A stretch of 38,814 nucleotides of DNA from a virus. Shown here in pieces: positions 21,351 through 30,121 of this stretch (positions are counted from its first letter, which is position 1; the number at the start of each line of letters is the position of its first letter). Made by a program: the position numbers and the translations under genes. Below the pieces are notes generated by a model. That model was not told where the DNA came from. It was given only the letters and a program-made list of their open reading frames with translations, and ran no database searches. The stretch is from the IMG/VR virus record IMGVR_UViG_3300042934_000779, positions 1 through 38,814 of that record; one strand, written 5' to 3'.

Positions 21351-23339
21351 ATGGCAACAATTGCAGAAATGGCAGTCCGAATAGGCGCGGATATCAGTGG
21401 TTTTGAAAAAAGTATGGGCGATGCTACCCGTGAAGTGAATACGTTCGGAACAGAAATAAAAAACTCTACTTCTAATATTACTTCTAGTTTATCGGGTGTA
21501 AGCGATGAAACTCGTACCATGGCTCAAAACATGCAAGAAGCCTATAGTCAGCAAAGAGCAAGTTTAGCAGGCTTTAAAGCGGAACAAATGGCGGTTAAAT
21601 ATCAGTTTTTTGAACTAGCAAAGGGTGCTAAAACCTACGCAGGAACAACCAATGAGTTTATGGGTGAAATCCTCAAAGCAGGAAAAGCTCAAAAAACCGT
21701 CACCGAGAACATGATGAAAAACAACGATATGCTCAAGACCAATTTTTACACCACAGTTGGAACCATGTTAGCAAGAAGTACTCAATCCGAAAAAATCGCT
21801 CAAAATTTCGAGAGAATGAATAACCCATTGTATAAAGTAAACAGTGGCTTATTAAAGGTTACTCAAGGGTTAGAGGGGATTGCGAAACAAGGACAACCGG
21901 CAGTCATGGCTTTAAAAATGTTAGGTCCAACTGCTAACATGAAAGAATTAAATGACATGACACGACTCATTACCGCTGGTTTAATGCGTTTCCAAATGGT
22001 TGCTTTAATTGCAGGTGTAGCAGCTGTCGCATTTTATGCGAATTTAAACAGTGCAGCTATTGAAGCGGTTCCAGCTTATAAAGAAGCTACGGAACAATTA
22101 AGTAAAGCAACTGAAGGTATTTTTAAACCGATGGCTGAGTTATTCGGGGTTATTATGACTCCAATCGTAGAATTTATTGCTCAAATTTTCGAGATGATCC
22201 AAGCGTTTAACAAAGCGCATCCAGTATTAGCGAAAATTATCCAAGGTTTTCTCATGCTAATCCCAGCCTTAACTTTTATCCTGGCTCCATTAGCGATTGG
22301 AATAGGGTACTTTGGAGGATTACAAGCTGCCTTAGCGAGTGTGTGGATGTTAATTGGACCTGTAGTGATTGGATTTGCTTCTATGATGGGAACAGTCTTG
22401 TTGGTAGCTGCGGTTATTACCGTATTAGCGACAGCGCTATGGGCATTGTGGACTAAAACTGATTGGTTTAAAACGGCCGTCATTACAGCATGGGAAGGTA
22501 TCAAAACAGCAACCATTAAAATATGGAATTTCATTTATGAAAACGGTGTAAAACCTGCTATCGATGCGATTGTAGCATTCGGGCAAAGCACACTAGGAAA
22601 ATTTGCTGGATTTTGGCAACAAAATGGCGATACCATTAAAACCATTGTGAGTGTAGCTTGGTCAGCGATTAAAACGGTCTTTACGGTCCATCTAGCATGG
22701 TTGACGGCAGCGTTCTTAGTAGCTTTTACTGCGGTCAAAACAGCCGTGTCTGTGGCATTTCAAGCGATCAAATTAATTATTAATGTCGTGGTTAATACAG
22801 TTTTAGGTATCTTTACCGCCTTTTTCGCTTTACTTCGGGGAGACTGGAAAGGCGCATTAGAAGCCGTACAGGGAATCGTCAAAAATAACTTCGATGACGT
22901 GATTAGCTTTATTAAAGGATTAGGGAAAACCTTCCTCGATGCTGGTAAGGGATTAATTGAGATGATGGCAAAAGGAATCAAACAAGCAGCAGGAAAAGTA
23001 ATTGATAATGTGAAGGATGTTGCTGAAAAAGTACGTGATTTCTTACCGTTTTCACCTGCCAAAGAAGGTCCGTTATCCGACTTAGATAAATTAGACTTCG
23101 GTGGTCCAATTGCAGATAGTATTGATAAAGCGGTTCCTACCGTAAAAGGACTCATGTCTAATCTCTTATCGATGCCTGATGTTAATGTATCGCACGGATC
23201 TAATGCAGTATCAAAAGGAAATACAGTCGAAAATAAACCTGTTACGATTAACGTGACCATTCCAGCAGGGGACGTAAAAGAGTTTACGAGTGTTGTGGAC
23301 TTCTTTAATCGTCTACCTCAAGTAGCGAGAGCGTGGTGA
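21351..23339 (+). CDS. Tail tape measure protein
   Basis: The 662-aa product starts MATIAEMAVRIGADISGFEKSMGDATREV, the typical N-terminus of tape measures. Long helical and coiled regions follow. Strongly hydrophobic segments at about 218-235, 292-345 and 345-375 could cross the host membrane during DNA entry. The C-terminus has the typical FLPFSPAKEGPLSDL motif (about 564-578). Length sets tail length; by the usual rule of about 0.15 nm per residue, the tail would be near 100 nm. It starts right after the gpGT stop. Confidence 0.94.
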   Translation: MATIAEMAVRIGADISGFEKSMGDATREVNTFGTEIKNSTSNITSSLSGVSDETRTMAQNMQEAYSQQRASLAGFKAEQMAVKYQFFELAKGAKTYAGTTNEFMGEILKAGKAQKTVTENMMKNNDMLKTNFYTTVGTMLARSTQSEKIAQNFERMNNPLYKVNSGLLKVTQGLEGIAKQGQPAVMALKMLGPTANMKELNDMTRLITAGLMRFQMVALIAGVAAVAFYANLNSAAIEAVPAYKEATEQLSKATEGIFKPMAELFGVIMTPIVEFIAQIFEMIQAFNKAHPVLAKIIQGFLMLIPALTFILAPLAIGIGYFGGLQAALASVWMLIGPVVIGFASMMGTVLLVAAVITVLATALWALWTKTDWFKTAVITAWEGIKTATIKIWNFIYENGVKPAIDAIVAFGQSTLGKFAGFWQQNGDTIKTIVSVAWSAIKTVFTVHLAWLTAAFLVAFTAVKTAVSVAFQAIKLIINVVVNTVLGIFTAFFALLRGDWKGALEAVQGIVKNNFDDVISFIKGLGKTFLDAGKGLIEMMAKGIKQAAGKVIDNVKDVAEKVRDFLPFSPAKEGPLSDLDKLDFGGPIADSIDKAVPTVKGLMSNLLSMPDVNVSHGSNAVSKGNTVENKPVTINVTIPAGDVKEFTSVVDFFNRLPQVARAW

Positions 23340-23343
23340 GATA

Positions 23344-25422
23344 ATGCCGACAATACAAATTACAACCATAAGTAAGGACACCTATGTATTTGGTGGTTCA
23401 CCTGATAGTAGTTATGGAAATGCTGGACAATTGATGGTCGGATACAACGGGGTAGATAATTACTCCCTCTTTATCGACTTTGACCGAACGCAACTCAATG
23501 CCTTATTAGGTAAGAAAATCATTAGCGCAACCTTAGATATTTATTGTTATGACAGGTCTTTTTCGGGTGGAGTCGCAATAGGGGCAGTACCAGTTAAAAG
23601 TACATGGGACAATAACACCACTTGGGGAACAAAACCAACTGTGGATTTTTTATATGCAGGTACTCAGCTTAATCCTGGTAACGTAGGACTAACATGGTTG
23701 ACTTTCGATATTAAAAAGGTACTAGAGTTTTTTGCTGCAGGGAATACTTTTCACGGAATTTCCTTACAGACCATGAACGTGATTAGTAGTGGAGCTTATT
23801 ACTCTTTTTATTCGAAAGAACATGCTGACTCCAGAAAACCTGTCCTAAACGTTATTTATGATGAAAATCCAAGTATGCCTGCTTTGACTTCACCTAATGG
23901 CGGTGAAACGGTTGATAAAAGTTATTCCATTACTTGGAGTCCAGCAACCGATGCTGAAACGGTTCAAAGTTCTTTAAAATATCATGTCCAGTTAAGTACG
24001 AATAACGGTTCTACATGGAAAGATATTGTTGCCCTTACCAATGCAGGTGTGACCTCTTATGGCTATGATTTTACAAATGAGCCCGAAACGAGTACGGCTA
24101 AGATTCGAATACGTGCTTATGATGGCTTTAACTATGGAACGTGGGACGAAAGTAATGGTGTTTTTTCAATAGCACATAATACAGCTCCTACATCTCCAAC
24201 CAATTTAGTCCCTTCGAGTGAAACGGTTGCTCGTGGAGTAGGTCAACGTTTTTCGTGGCAGCATAACGATCCAAATGGTACAGATCCGCAAAGTAAATTT
24301 GACTTAGAGTGGCGCATTCAAGGTAATTCTACTTGGAATGTTGTTACCCAAACGACCACCAATAGTTATTATGATATGGTAGCGAACACTTTACCGATTG
24401 GAACCATTGAGTGGAGAGTAAGAACCTATGACCAAGGCGGTTTGGTGAGTCCTTATTCTACGATTTCGGTTATTACGGTTGGGGAATCACCAGGATTACC
24501 AATCATAACGAGTCCATCCAATGGGGCTACGATACCAATCGCCAAGCCTACCATTCAATGGAGTGCTCCGAATCAAACGGACTACCATGTGAAGATATTA
24601 AATGCAGCTGGCACGGTAACGATATGGGAAGAAATTAAGACAAGTACTAATAAAGCGGTAACAGTAGGAACCAATTTAAGTAATCTAACATCGTATAAGG
24701 TCCAAGTAGCTGTTAAAAGCTCAGGTTTGTGGAGTGGCTTTGCCAATGTGAATATTACGGTGTCTTTTACTCCTCCGGCCTTACCAACATACGAGGTTAC
24801 AGTAGGAGATTCTTATATTCAGATTGATATTCAGGATACAGTCCCGACTGGTACACAACCGAACGTCCTTTATCATGATATTTACAAAGAAGTCGAGGGG
24901 ACATATGAGTTAATCGCTACTAATGTTCTATCTCAATACAAGGATTATCATGTAAAAAGTGGGGAAACAATCAATTATTTTGTGCGATCCATTGGAAATA
25001 ATAATACCTATGTTGATACCTCTACTTTTTCGGAATCAATCGAATTTAAAGGTGTTTGGTTGCATGTGGTGAATAATCCATCCGATACCATTCATCAATT
25101 TAAGTATGATGGTGGTGGAAGGTCCAATAGTTGGGGTATCGAAAACGCTATTCATCTATTTCAAGGACGAAAACGACCAGTAATTGAAACTGGTGAAATG
25201 GAGAGTTTTTCAGTAGCTTTTGCTTTAAGAATTCCAACTGAAAGTGATAGACAAGCCCTTGAAGAGATTGTCTACAGTCAACAAACGGTCTGTTATCGAG
25301 ATGGTAGAGGACGAATGGTTTTCGGTGTCTTTGTGGATGTTCCGATAGACGATGAAACCAATGGTATTTATACGACATCCTTGTCCCTTTTAAGAATCGA
25401 TTTTAACGAGGGGATTGATTAG
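23344..25422 (+). CDS. Distal tail protein with N-terminal DNRLRE-like and fibronectin-like domains
   Basis: The 692-aa product combines three parts. Residues 1-175 resemble a DNRLRE beta-sandwich (TKDTYVFGGSPDSSYGN-like start, then YSLFIDFD and KPVLNVIY). Residues 176-560 hold several Ig/fibronectin-type repeats (for example ITWSPATDAE, FSWQHNDPNG, IQWSAPNQ). The last 125 residues look like a phage distal-tail domain (WGIENAIHLFQGRKRPVIETG, then YRDGRGRMVFGVF). It probably sits at the tail tip and binds host carbohydrates. Position between the tape measure and the tail endopeptidase-like gene fits Dit. The large N-terminal adhesin part is unusual for Dit. Confidence 0.7.
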   Translation: MPTIQITTISKDTYVFGGSPDSSYGNAGQLMVGYNGVDNYSLFIDFDRTQLNALLGKKIISATLDIYCYDRSFSGGVAIGAVPVKSTWDNNTTWGTKPTVDFLYAGTQLNPGNVGLTWLTFDIKKVLEFFAAGNTFHGISLQTMNVISSGAYYSFYSKEHADSRKPVLNVIYDENPSMPALTSPNGGETVDKSYSITWSPATDAETVQSSLKYHVQLSTNNGSTWKDIVALTNAGVTSYGYDFTNEPETSTAKIRIRAYDGFNYGTWDESNGVFSIAHNTAPTSPTNLVPSSETVARGVGQRFSWQHNDPNGTDPQSKFDLEWRIQGNSTWNVVTQTTTNSYYDMVANTLPIGTIEWRVRTYDQGGLVSPYSTISVITVGESPGLPIITSPSNGATIPIAKPTIQWSAPNQTDYHVKILNAAGTVTIWEEIKTSTNKAVTVGTNLSNLTSYKVQVAVKSSGLWSGFANVNITVSFTPPALPTYEVTVGDSYIQIDIQDTVPTGTQPNVLYHDIYKEVEGTYELIATNVLSQYKDYHVKSGETINYFVRSIGNNNTYVDTSTFSESIEFKGVWLHVVNNPSDTIHQFKYDGGGRSNSWGIENAIHLFQGRKRPVIETGEMESFSVAFALRIPTESDRQALEEIVYSQQTVCYRDGRGRMVFGVFVDVPIDDETNGIYTTSLSLLRIDFNEGID

Positions 25423-25423
25423 T

Positions 25424-26509
25424 ATGCAATCACTAATGGATGCGGTGAGAAAGGCTTTACACAGTCCTCACCGCAAGTTGTCTTTCCGGTATGAATTGTT
25501 AAATAAAAACCTTCAAAAGATTGGTGATTTACGGACGGTTAAAGGTGGGGAAATCACGCACAGTGCGTTTGCGACCATAAAAAGGACAGCAAGGTTTTCC
25601 ATCGTGGATACTGGAGAGATTGACTTCATGAACGATAGAATCAAGCCTTATGTCCGAGTGTGGGTGCAAAATCAATGGGTAGAATTCCCTCAAGGGGTAT
25701 TCCTCTTGTCCACTCCCATCCGGAAAGATAGCACAGGGATCGTCGAAAGAGATGTTGCTGCCTATGATGGTTTGTTGGTTTTAACAGATGATAAGTTTGA
25801 ACAACGATATACCATACCAGAAGGGTTTTCCTACTATGAGGCTATCGTTGAACTATTACTTAGCGCTGGAATCACTCAATACAATCTAGAATTTACCGAT
25901 AAGGTGTTATCTCGAAGCATTGAATTTGAAGCTGGGAAGGAAAAGTTGTATGCCATCAATGAACTTCTTGGTTATTTAAACTATACTCCCTTACATGTGG
26001 ACGTGAATGGTGTTTATACCTCTTCCTATTATCGGAGTCCTGCGGTTCAATCTATTGATTATTCATACAAAGATGATGAGTTGTCAGTAACGTACCAGGG
26101 CATGGAAGAAGAATTGGACCTATTTACTATTCCAAATAAGTGGGTAGTCGTTTGTTCGAATCCAGAAGATACTCCTTTGTATGCTAGTTATACGAATGAT
26201 AATCCCGACAATCTTACCTCTACGGTCAATCGGGGAAGAACAATAGTGGATTACAGAGAAGTATCGGATATTGCGGATCAAGACAGTTTAGATGACTATG
26301 TTCAGCGTATTGCCTTTGAAGCGAGTCAAATTTATGGGAAAATCACGTTTGAAACGGCTATCATGCCGATGCACGATTACGCTGATATATTAGAAATTGT
26401 CTATTCTCCATTAGGGATTAGCGGCAAATACAGTGAAACATCTTGGACCATGCCTTTAACCATTGGTGGAAAGATGAAACATGAAGCAAGAAAGGTGGTC
26501 ATGATTTGA
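25424..26509 (+). CDS. Baseplate / tail-associated (Tal-like N-terminal domain) protein
   Basis: GAGGGG at 25409-25414 suits the ATG at 25424 (MQSLMDAVRKAL) rather than the TTG at 25415. The 361-aa product resembles the Gp27/Gp44-like baseplate hub that begins Tal proteins: RYELLNKNLQKIGDL at the start, VEFPQGVFLLSTP, ERDVAAYDGLLVL, then VYSPLGISGKY. It forms the trimeric plug of the tail tip. It lacks the long C-terminal lysin part of larger Tal proteins. It is coupled to the next gene by an overlap. Confidence 0.78.
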   Translation: MQSLMDAVRKALHSPHRKLSFRYELLNKNLQKIGDLRTVKGGEITHSAFATIKRTARFSIVDTGEIDFMNDRIKPYVRVWVQNQWVEFPQGVFLLSTPIRKDSTGIVERDVAAYDGLLVLTDDKFEQRYTIPEGFSYYEAIVELLLSAGITQYNLEFTDKVLSRSIEFEAGKEKLYAINELLGYLNYTPLHVDVNGVYTSSYYRSPAVQSIDYSYKDDELSVTYQGMEEELDLFTIPNKWVVVCSNPEDTPLYASYTNDNPDNLTSTVNRGRTIVDYREVSDIADQDSLDDYVQRIAFEASQIYGKITFETAIMPMHDYADILEIVYSPLGISGKYSETSWTMPLTIGGKMKHEARKVVMI

Positions 26510-26739
26510 TTACACCTGAAATGTTTGTCCAAACCTTTAGTAATGAAAAAATCCAAAAGAATATCCAATTTGCGAAGGTCAATCCGAGTCATACATCGGG
26601 TCGACCTTCTGTTGTTTATGATATGGATATAGCTACAGGCACATTGAGTAAGCCTTTACCGTATTTGTCGAGCTACACACCGAGCGCAAACGATAGGGTA
26701 ATGGTTGTACATGGTGTGATTGTAGGAAAAGTAATTTAA
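26506..26739 (+). CDS. Small tail-tip associated protein (77 aa)
   Basis: A TTG start overlapping the previous stop encodes 77 aa (MITPEMFVQTFSNEKI to VHGVIVGKVI). The last half looks like a small beta-barrel (SANDRVMVVHGVIVGKVI) of the kind found next to baseplate hub genes in Bacillus phages. Role probably structural, not known. Confidence 0.72.
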   Translation: MITPEMFVQTFSNEKIQKNIQFAKVNPSHTSGRPSVVYDMDIATGTLSKPLPYLSSYTPSANDRVMVVHGVIVGKVI

Positions 26740-26759
26740 TTGAGAAAGGGGAAATGTAA

Positions 26760-28280
26760 ATGTCATCAAATGTAAAAACCTCAAAAACAGATGGTAACAA
26801 GTGGCGAGTGGATCAATACTACAACCCAGCAACAGGTGAGTACGAAGTTTTAGAAGGTTCAAATGGAGCAAGCAAAGTCACACTAGCTGGCAGTAATGTA
26901 GCACACAATCGTCTCTTAATCCCTGTCACAGAACCAAAGGAATTAACCATTCCAACATATGATGGTTCTGGTCAAGCGGTACACCCATCTGTAATCTTTA
27001 TATCAACCGGATTTGGAGGATATAAATGGTGGATGGCTTTTACACCATTCCCGAATTCTGACTCAAAGAAAGAAAATCCTTCTATTTTGGTGTCTGAGGA
27101 TGGGGAGGATTGGTTTGTTCCACCCGGAGTTACAAACCCACTAGTCAATGCACCAGCAGGAGACGGGAATTTCAATCGTGATCCCGAATTAGTTTGGGAT
27201 GGTACGAAACTATATTTGTATTATGGGGCTACCGTTTCAGGTTCACTCAAAACTTATCGCATGGAAAGCAGTAACGGTATCAATTGGTCTGCACCAGTAG
27301 AATTAACAAGAAGTGATACTGGTTTACCTCTAGGATTCGGATCAATGTGTGTGGGTTATTTTGGTGCAGAAGGCTGGATTATATGGGACGCATCAGTTAA
27401 TGCGGGGCAAATAAGCAGATGGACATCTACTGATGGTTTAGCTTGGAAACAAGTTGGAGCTTTATCAAGAGGCGGATTTGCAAGACACACCCTTAACGGT
27501 CATACTTTACACCTTTCACTTTTTGCTGATTCAGAAGGGTTTCATTTTCTTACATCTGCATACAGGAGAGGCGGTCAAGCAGCAGGACATAACGAATATG
27601 ACCACGGAGTGCATTATGGATTTTCAAATGATGGATTAGATATATTCTTTGACCCTACTCCAGCGATTCAACCTCAAATAACTGGATGGATGGGTGAAAA
27701 TGTTTATAAAAGTTCCATGGCACGTATTAAAGGTTCAAAATATCGTATTTACTTTTCGACAGTAAGTGATACAGGTGAATGGAGCATTGGTTTTATTGAT
27801 GTAAAATTACAACTATCTCCATTATTAGGGAATGCTATCGGAATAAAAGGGAAGCCAAGCAATCAGAAAAAAGTTGTAAGCCTAGTTACTAATGGCCAAA
27901 TTCGAGACACCACAGGAAGATTCATTAATCAAGGTGTTCTTGCTCCATCAGCTTCTAAACAATATGTGGAGGATTGGAATAATTATCAACATCATGCTTT
28001 TGTAGTACGGAACTCGCTTGACCAAGCCGTAAAGTTTAGTTTCTATTCTATGTTTGGTTCTAGATCAGACACAATAAATTATTTAAATGCAACAAAAGAT
28101 GGGTTTGATTTAGTGACATTCTCTATACCTGCAAACGGACAGTTCACACCTGTTTCTATTGACGAAAATAACATTCCGTTTCTTGGTGGCATACATTCTA
28201 ATGATATAGGTGTATGGGTTAAATGCAATACAGCACCTACAACAGGAAGTTTAGAAGTAGATCTAGTCATGTGGAATTAG
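26760..28280 (+). CDS. Receptor-binding protein with glycosidase-like beta-propeller
   Basis: The 506-aa product has a short N-terminal attachment region (1-45). A repeating propeller-like part follows (about 50-360) with blades such as NPSILVSEDGEDW, FNRDPELVWDGTKLYLYYG, YRMESSNGINWSAP and ISRWTSTDGLAW. This pattern is typical of five-bladed GH43/GH32/sialidase-like folds. The last about 100 residues form a separate beta domain (HHAFVVRNSLDQAVKFSFY to DLVMWN). It is likely the host-recognition fibre or a cell-wall glycan depolymerase. Catalytic acids cannot be assigned by eye. Confidence 0.72.
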   Translation: MSSNVKTSKTDGNKWRVDQYYNPATGEYEVLEGSNGASKVTLAGSNVAHNRLLIPVTEPKELTIPTYDGSGQAVHPSVIFISTGFGGYKWWMAFTPFPNSDSKKENPSILVSEDGEDWFVPPGVTNPLVNAPAGDGNFNRDPELVWDGTKLYLYYGATVSGSLKTYRMESSNGINWSAPVELTRSDTGLPLGFGSMCVGYFGAEGWIIWDASVNAGQISRWTSTDGLAWKQVGALSRGGFARHTLNGHTLHLSLFADSEGFHFLTSAYRRGGQAAGHNEYDHGVHYGFSNDGLDIFFDPTPAIQPQITGWMGENVYKSSMARIKGSKYRIYFSTVSDTGEWSIGFIDVKLQLSPLLGNAIGIKGKPSNQKKVVSLVTNGQIRDTTGRFINQGVLAPSASKQYVEDWNNYQHHAFVVRNSLDQAVKFSFYSMFGSRSDTINYLNATKDGFDLVTFSIPANGQFTPVSIDENNIPFLGGIHSNDIGVWVKCNTAPTTGSLEVDLVMWN

Positions 28281-28319
28281 TTTAGTAACACTAACGGCGT
28301 TCGTATGTGAGACAATAAG

Positions 28320-28360
28320 AGTAAGAAAATAATATAAATTAAGTAAGAATTTAGTAAGAA
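28320..28360 (+). repeat. Three AGTAAGAA direct repeats
   Basis: AGTAAGAA occurs at 28320-28327, 28342-28349 and 28353-28360, with starts 22 and 11 bp apart, so all lie on the same helix face. They lie between the tail fibre gene and the terminator before the holin. Possible protein-binding sites; no known match. Confidence 0.5.
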
Positions 28361-28361
28361 T

Positions 28362-28388
28362 GAGGGCTGTTTATCAGTCCTCTTTTTA
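28362..28388 (+). terminator. Intrinsic terminator between tail and lysis modules
   Basis: GAGGGCTG (28362-28369) pairs with CAGTCCTC (28375-28382) with one G-U pair and a TTTAT loop, followed by TTTTTATTTT. It would separate structural from lysis transcription unless read through. Confidence 0.82.
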
Positions 28389-28408
28389 TTTTCGGGGAGA
28401 GTGAAACA

Positions 28409-28816
28409 ATGGAAAAGTCGTTTCAATTTTTAACAGCCCTTTTAGCTGGTTTAGTACAGTTTATTTACGGTGATTGGACCATATTATTATCAATACTACT
28501 TACATTATCCTGTATTGATTATTCAACAGGCATGGTTGCTGGATACATCGAAGGTGAATTAAAAAGCAGAATAGGGATGATTGGTATTGCCAGGAAGGTT
28601 TTTATCTTTTTAATGGTTGCTGTTGCACACCTAATAGATCTGTTACTCATTGAAAGTGGGTTAGAAACAAAAGCATTAATCATGACAATGGTAATTGTTT
28701 TCTATGCAGTCAATGAAATCCTAAGCATTACAGAAAATGCAGGTCGTATCGGTTTACCTGTACCCGAACAAATCAAAAATGCGATTGTGGTCCTAAAAGG
28801 TAAGGGTGATAAATAA
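28409..28816 (+). CDS. Holin (phage_holin_4 / toxin-secretion type)
   Basis: The 135-aa product has several hydrophobic helices (about 6-35, 60-80 and 85-110) and the family features DYSTGMVAGYIEGELKSRIGMIGIARKVF (about 35-63). The C-terminus is short and charged. Holins of this type open the membrane at a set time to release the endolysin. The next gene starts at the last base of its stop, so holin and amidase are co-translated. GGGGAGAG precedes the ATG. Confidence 0.93.
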   Translation: MEKSFQFLTALLAGLVQFIYGDWTILLSILLTLSCIDYSTGMVAGYIEGELKSRIGMIGIARKVFIFLMVAVAHLIDLLLIESGLETKALIMTMVIVFYAVNEILSITENAGRIGLPVPEQIKNAIVVLKGKGDK

Positions 28817-29508
28817 TGAAAATCTTGTTAGATGCTGGCCATGGAGCTAATACACCAGGTAAAAGGTCTCCAGATGGTATACAAGAATTTGAGTTTAATA
28901 GTGCTGTAGCTGCACTTACAAAAGATATTTTGAAAGATTATGAATGTACGGTAGAATATGCCCATGATCCGACAGGTAAAGTGGATGTTCCTCTTGAAAA
29001 ACGTGTAGATTTTGCCAATCGTGCTGGATTTGAAGTGTATGTATCCATTCATGCGAATGCCTTCGGGAATGACTGGAATGAAGCGAATGGGATTGAGACA
29101 TATGTTCATACTAATAAGCCTAAATCAGCCTTAGAATTAGCGCAAAAAATCCAAGATAACTTGATTAAAGCAACCGGAAGAAAAAATCGGGGTGTCAAAA
29201 CCGCTGAATTTTACGTGTTAAATAAAACGAAAATGGATGCGATTTTAATCGAATGTGGTTTTATGACTAATAAAGAAGAAGCTTCCCTTCTGAAGAGCTC
29301 ACAATATCGTTTAAAATGCGCTGAATCCATCGTGAAAGGTGTAGTTGAACACTACAAACTAAAACCAAAGGTGAAGCCTGTAAAGCCTGTAGCAAAGAAA
29401 ACAATCTATTTGAAAACAGGTTCATTTCCAGATAAAGAATCTGCTGAAAAAATGGCAGCTGACATCCGTAAATCATACGGAATTATCGTTCATGTCATGG
29501 TTGAATAA
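28816..29508 (+). CDS. Endolysin: N-acetylmuramoyl-L-alanine amidase with SPOR-like C-terminus
   Basis: The 230-aa product is an Amidase_3. LLDAGHG at 4-10 gives Zn ligand H9, the EFEFN segment near 24-28 gives a Glu ligand, SIHANA at 77-82 gives H79, and ECGFMTN at 146-152 gives the catalytic Glu 146. A Lys/Pro linker (about 180-194) leads to a short SPOR-like domain (195-230, TIYLKTGSFPDKESAEKMA) that would bind peptidoglycan. It cleaves the bond between MurNAc and L-Ala. There is no signal peptide, so release depends on the holin. Confidence 0.95.
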   Translation: MKILLDAGHGANTPGKRSPDGIQEFEFNSAVAALTKDILKDYECTVEYAHDPTGKVDVPLEKRVDFANRAGFEVYVSIHANAFGNDWNEANGIETYVHTNKPKSALELAQKIQDNLIKATGRKNRGVKTAEFYVLNKTKMDAILIECGFMTNKEEASLLKSSQYRLKCAESIVKGVVEHYKLKPKVKPVKPVAKKTIYLKTGSFPDKESAEKMAADIRKSYGIIVHVMVE

Positions 29509-29512
29509 ATTG

Positions 29513-29542
29513 AGTCCTACTCTTCGGAGTGGGGCTTTTTTT
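29513..29542 (+). terminator. Intrinsic terminator after the lysis genes
   Basis: AGTCCTACTC (29513-29522) pairs with GAGTGGGGCT (29527-29536) through a UUCG tetraloop, with two or three G-U pairs, and a seven-T run follows. Strong end of the late operon. Confidence 0.9.
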
Positions 29543-29618
29543 ATTTTCTGAAACTTTTTAGAAGGATTTCCGTAATAACTATGGAAATAATTACTATTAA
29601 GTTTAGGGAGATGAGATT

Positions 29619-29903
29619 ATGTTTGGTTCAAAAGAAAAAGGTACAGTTATTACAGAAAATGAATTCACTTGGAAAAAGAACAGAATCGCTATCGAAAATG
29701 GTTATTTAGTTTCTTCTGGATTAATTAATGTTGTGAGAATTCCTGTTAAGCACATTGAGACGGTTACATACAGCATTGAAGGAATGAAGGAAGTACTTAC
29801 ACCTGAAATAAAATTGATTGGTAAGGGAACCATTCTAGGTACTTTAAAAGTGGGTGTGGATCTAAGAGACGATATTCAAGACTGGATACTCGAAAAGATA
29901 TAA
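29619..29903 (+). CDS. Hypothetical PH-domain-like protein (94 aa)
   Basis: The 94-aa product reads like a small bacterial PH-type beta barrel: FTWKKNRIAIENGYLVSSGLINVVRIPVKHIETVTYS, then EIKLIGKGTILGTLKVGVDL and a closing helix DIQDWILEKI. Its start has GGGAGATGA. It lies after the lysis terminator and before another terminator, so it is an independent transcription unit, typical of lysogenic-conversion cargo. Function unknown. Confidence 0.65.
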   Translation: MFGSKEKGTVITENEFTWKKNRIAIENGYLVSSGLINVVRIPVKHIETVTYSIEGMKEVLTPEIKLIGKGTILGTLKVGVDLRDDIQDWILEKI

Positions 29904-29975
29904 CATTTTATAATCATCGTAATTTGTCGTACGAAATATTAAATAGGGACTGACATTTTTTTATCGGACCCGAAT

Positions 29976-30011
29976 AAACTGTATAGCGTAGCACAGCAAG
30001 CGCAACAGTTT
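29976..30011. other. Imperfect hairpin upstream of the accessory cassette
   Basis: AAACTGT (29976-29982) pairs with ACAGTTT (30005-30011). Inside, GCG (29986-29988) can pair with CGC (30001-30003). No gene covers it. It directly precedes the terminator and the ribbon-helix-helix gene. In a conjugation-like context an oriT-type site could look like this, but nothing here proves it. Confidence 0.35.
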
Positions 30012-30014
30012 CCC

Positions 30015-30041
30015 ACCACCTGAAAAGGTGGTATTTTTTTT
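30015..30041 (+). terminator. Intrinsic terminator, left boundary of the cassette
   Basis: ACCACC (30015-30020) and GGTGGT (30027-30032) form a perfect 6-bp stem around TGAAAA, followed by A and eight T. It isolates the cassette that follows from the phage late operon. Confidence 0.85.
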
Positions 30042-30069
30042 GAAATTTTTTTGGGACAAATTCTTTTTT

Positions 30070-30085
30070 GGTCATAGCGGTCATA
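30070..30085. promoter_or_regulatory. Direct repeats GGTCATA in the cassette promoter region
   Basis: GGTCATA occurs at 30070-30076 and 30079-30085, 9 bp apart, about 40 bp before the ribbon-helix-helix gene. A weak promoter (TTGGTC at 30068-30073, 16-bp spacer, GATAGT) overlaps them. Short tandem repeats are usual targets for ribbon-helix-helix dimers, so self-regulation is likely. Confidence 0.45.
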
Positions 30086-30121
30086 CCATGATAGTAGCCC
30101 AAGAGGAAGGAGATAATCACT

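Noticed and set aside
22181-23260. Long leftward open frames within the tape measure gene
   Set aside because: They are shadows of a strongly coding rightward gene, with no ribosome sites and an amino-acid composition typical of antisense reading.
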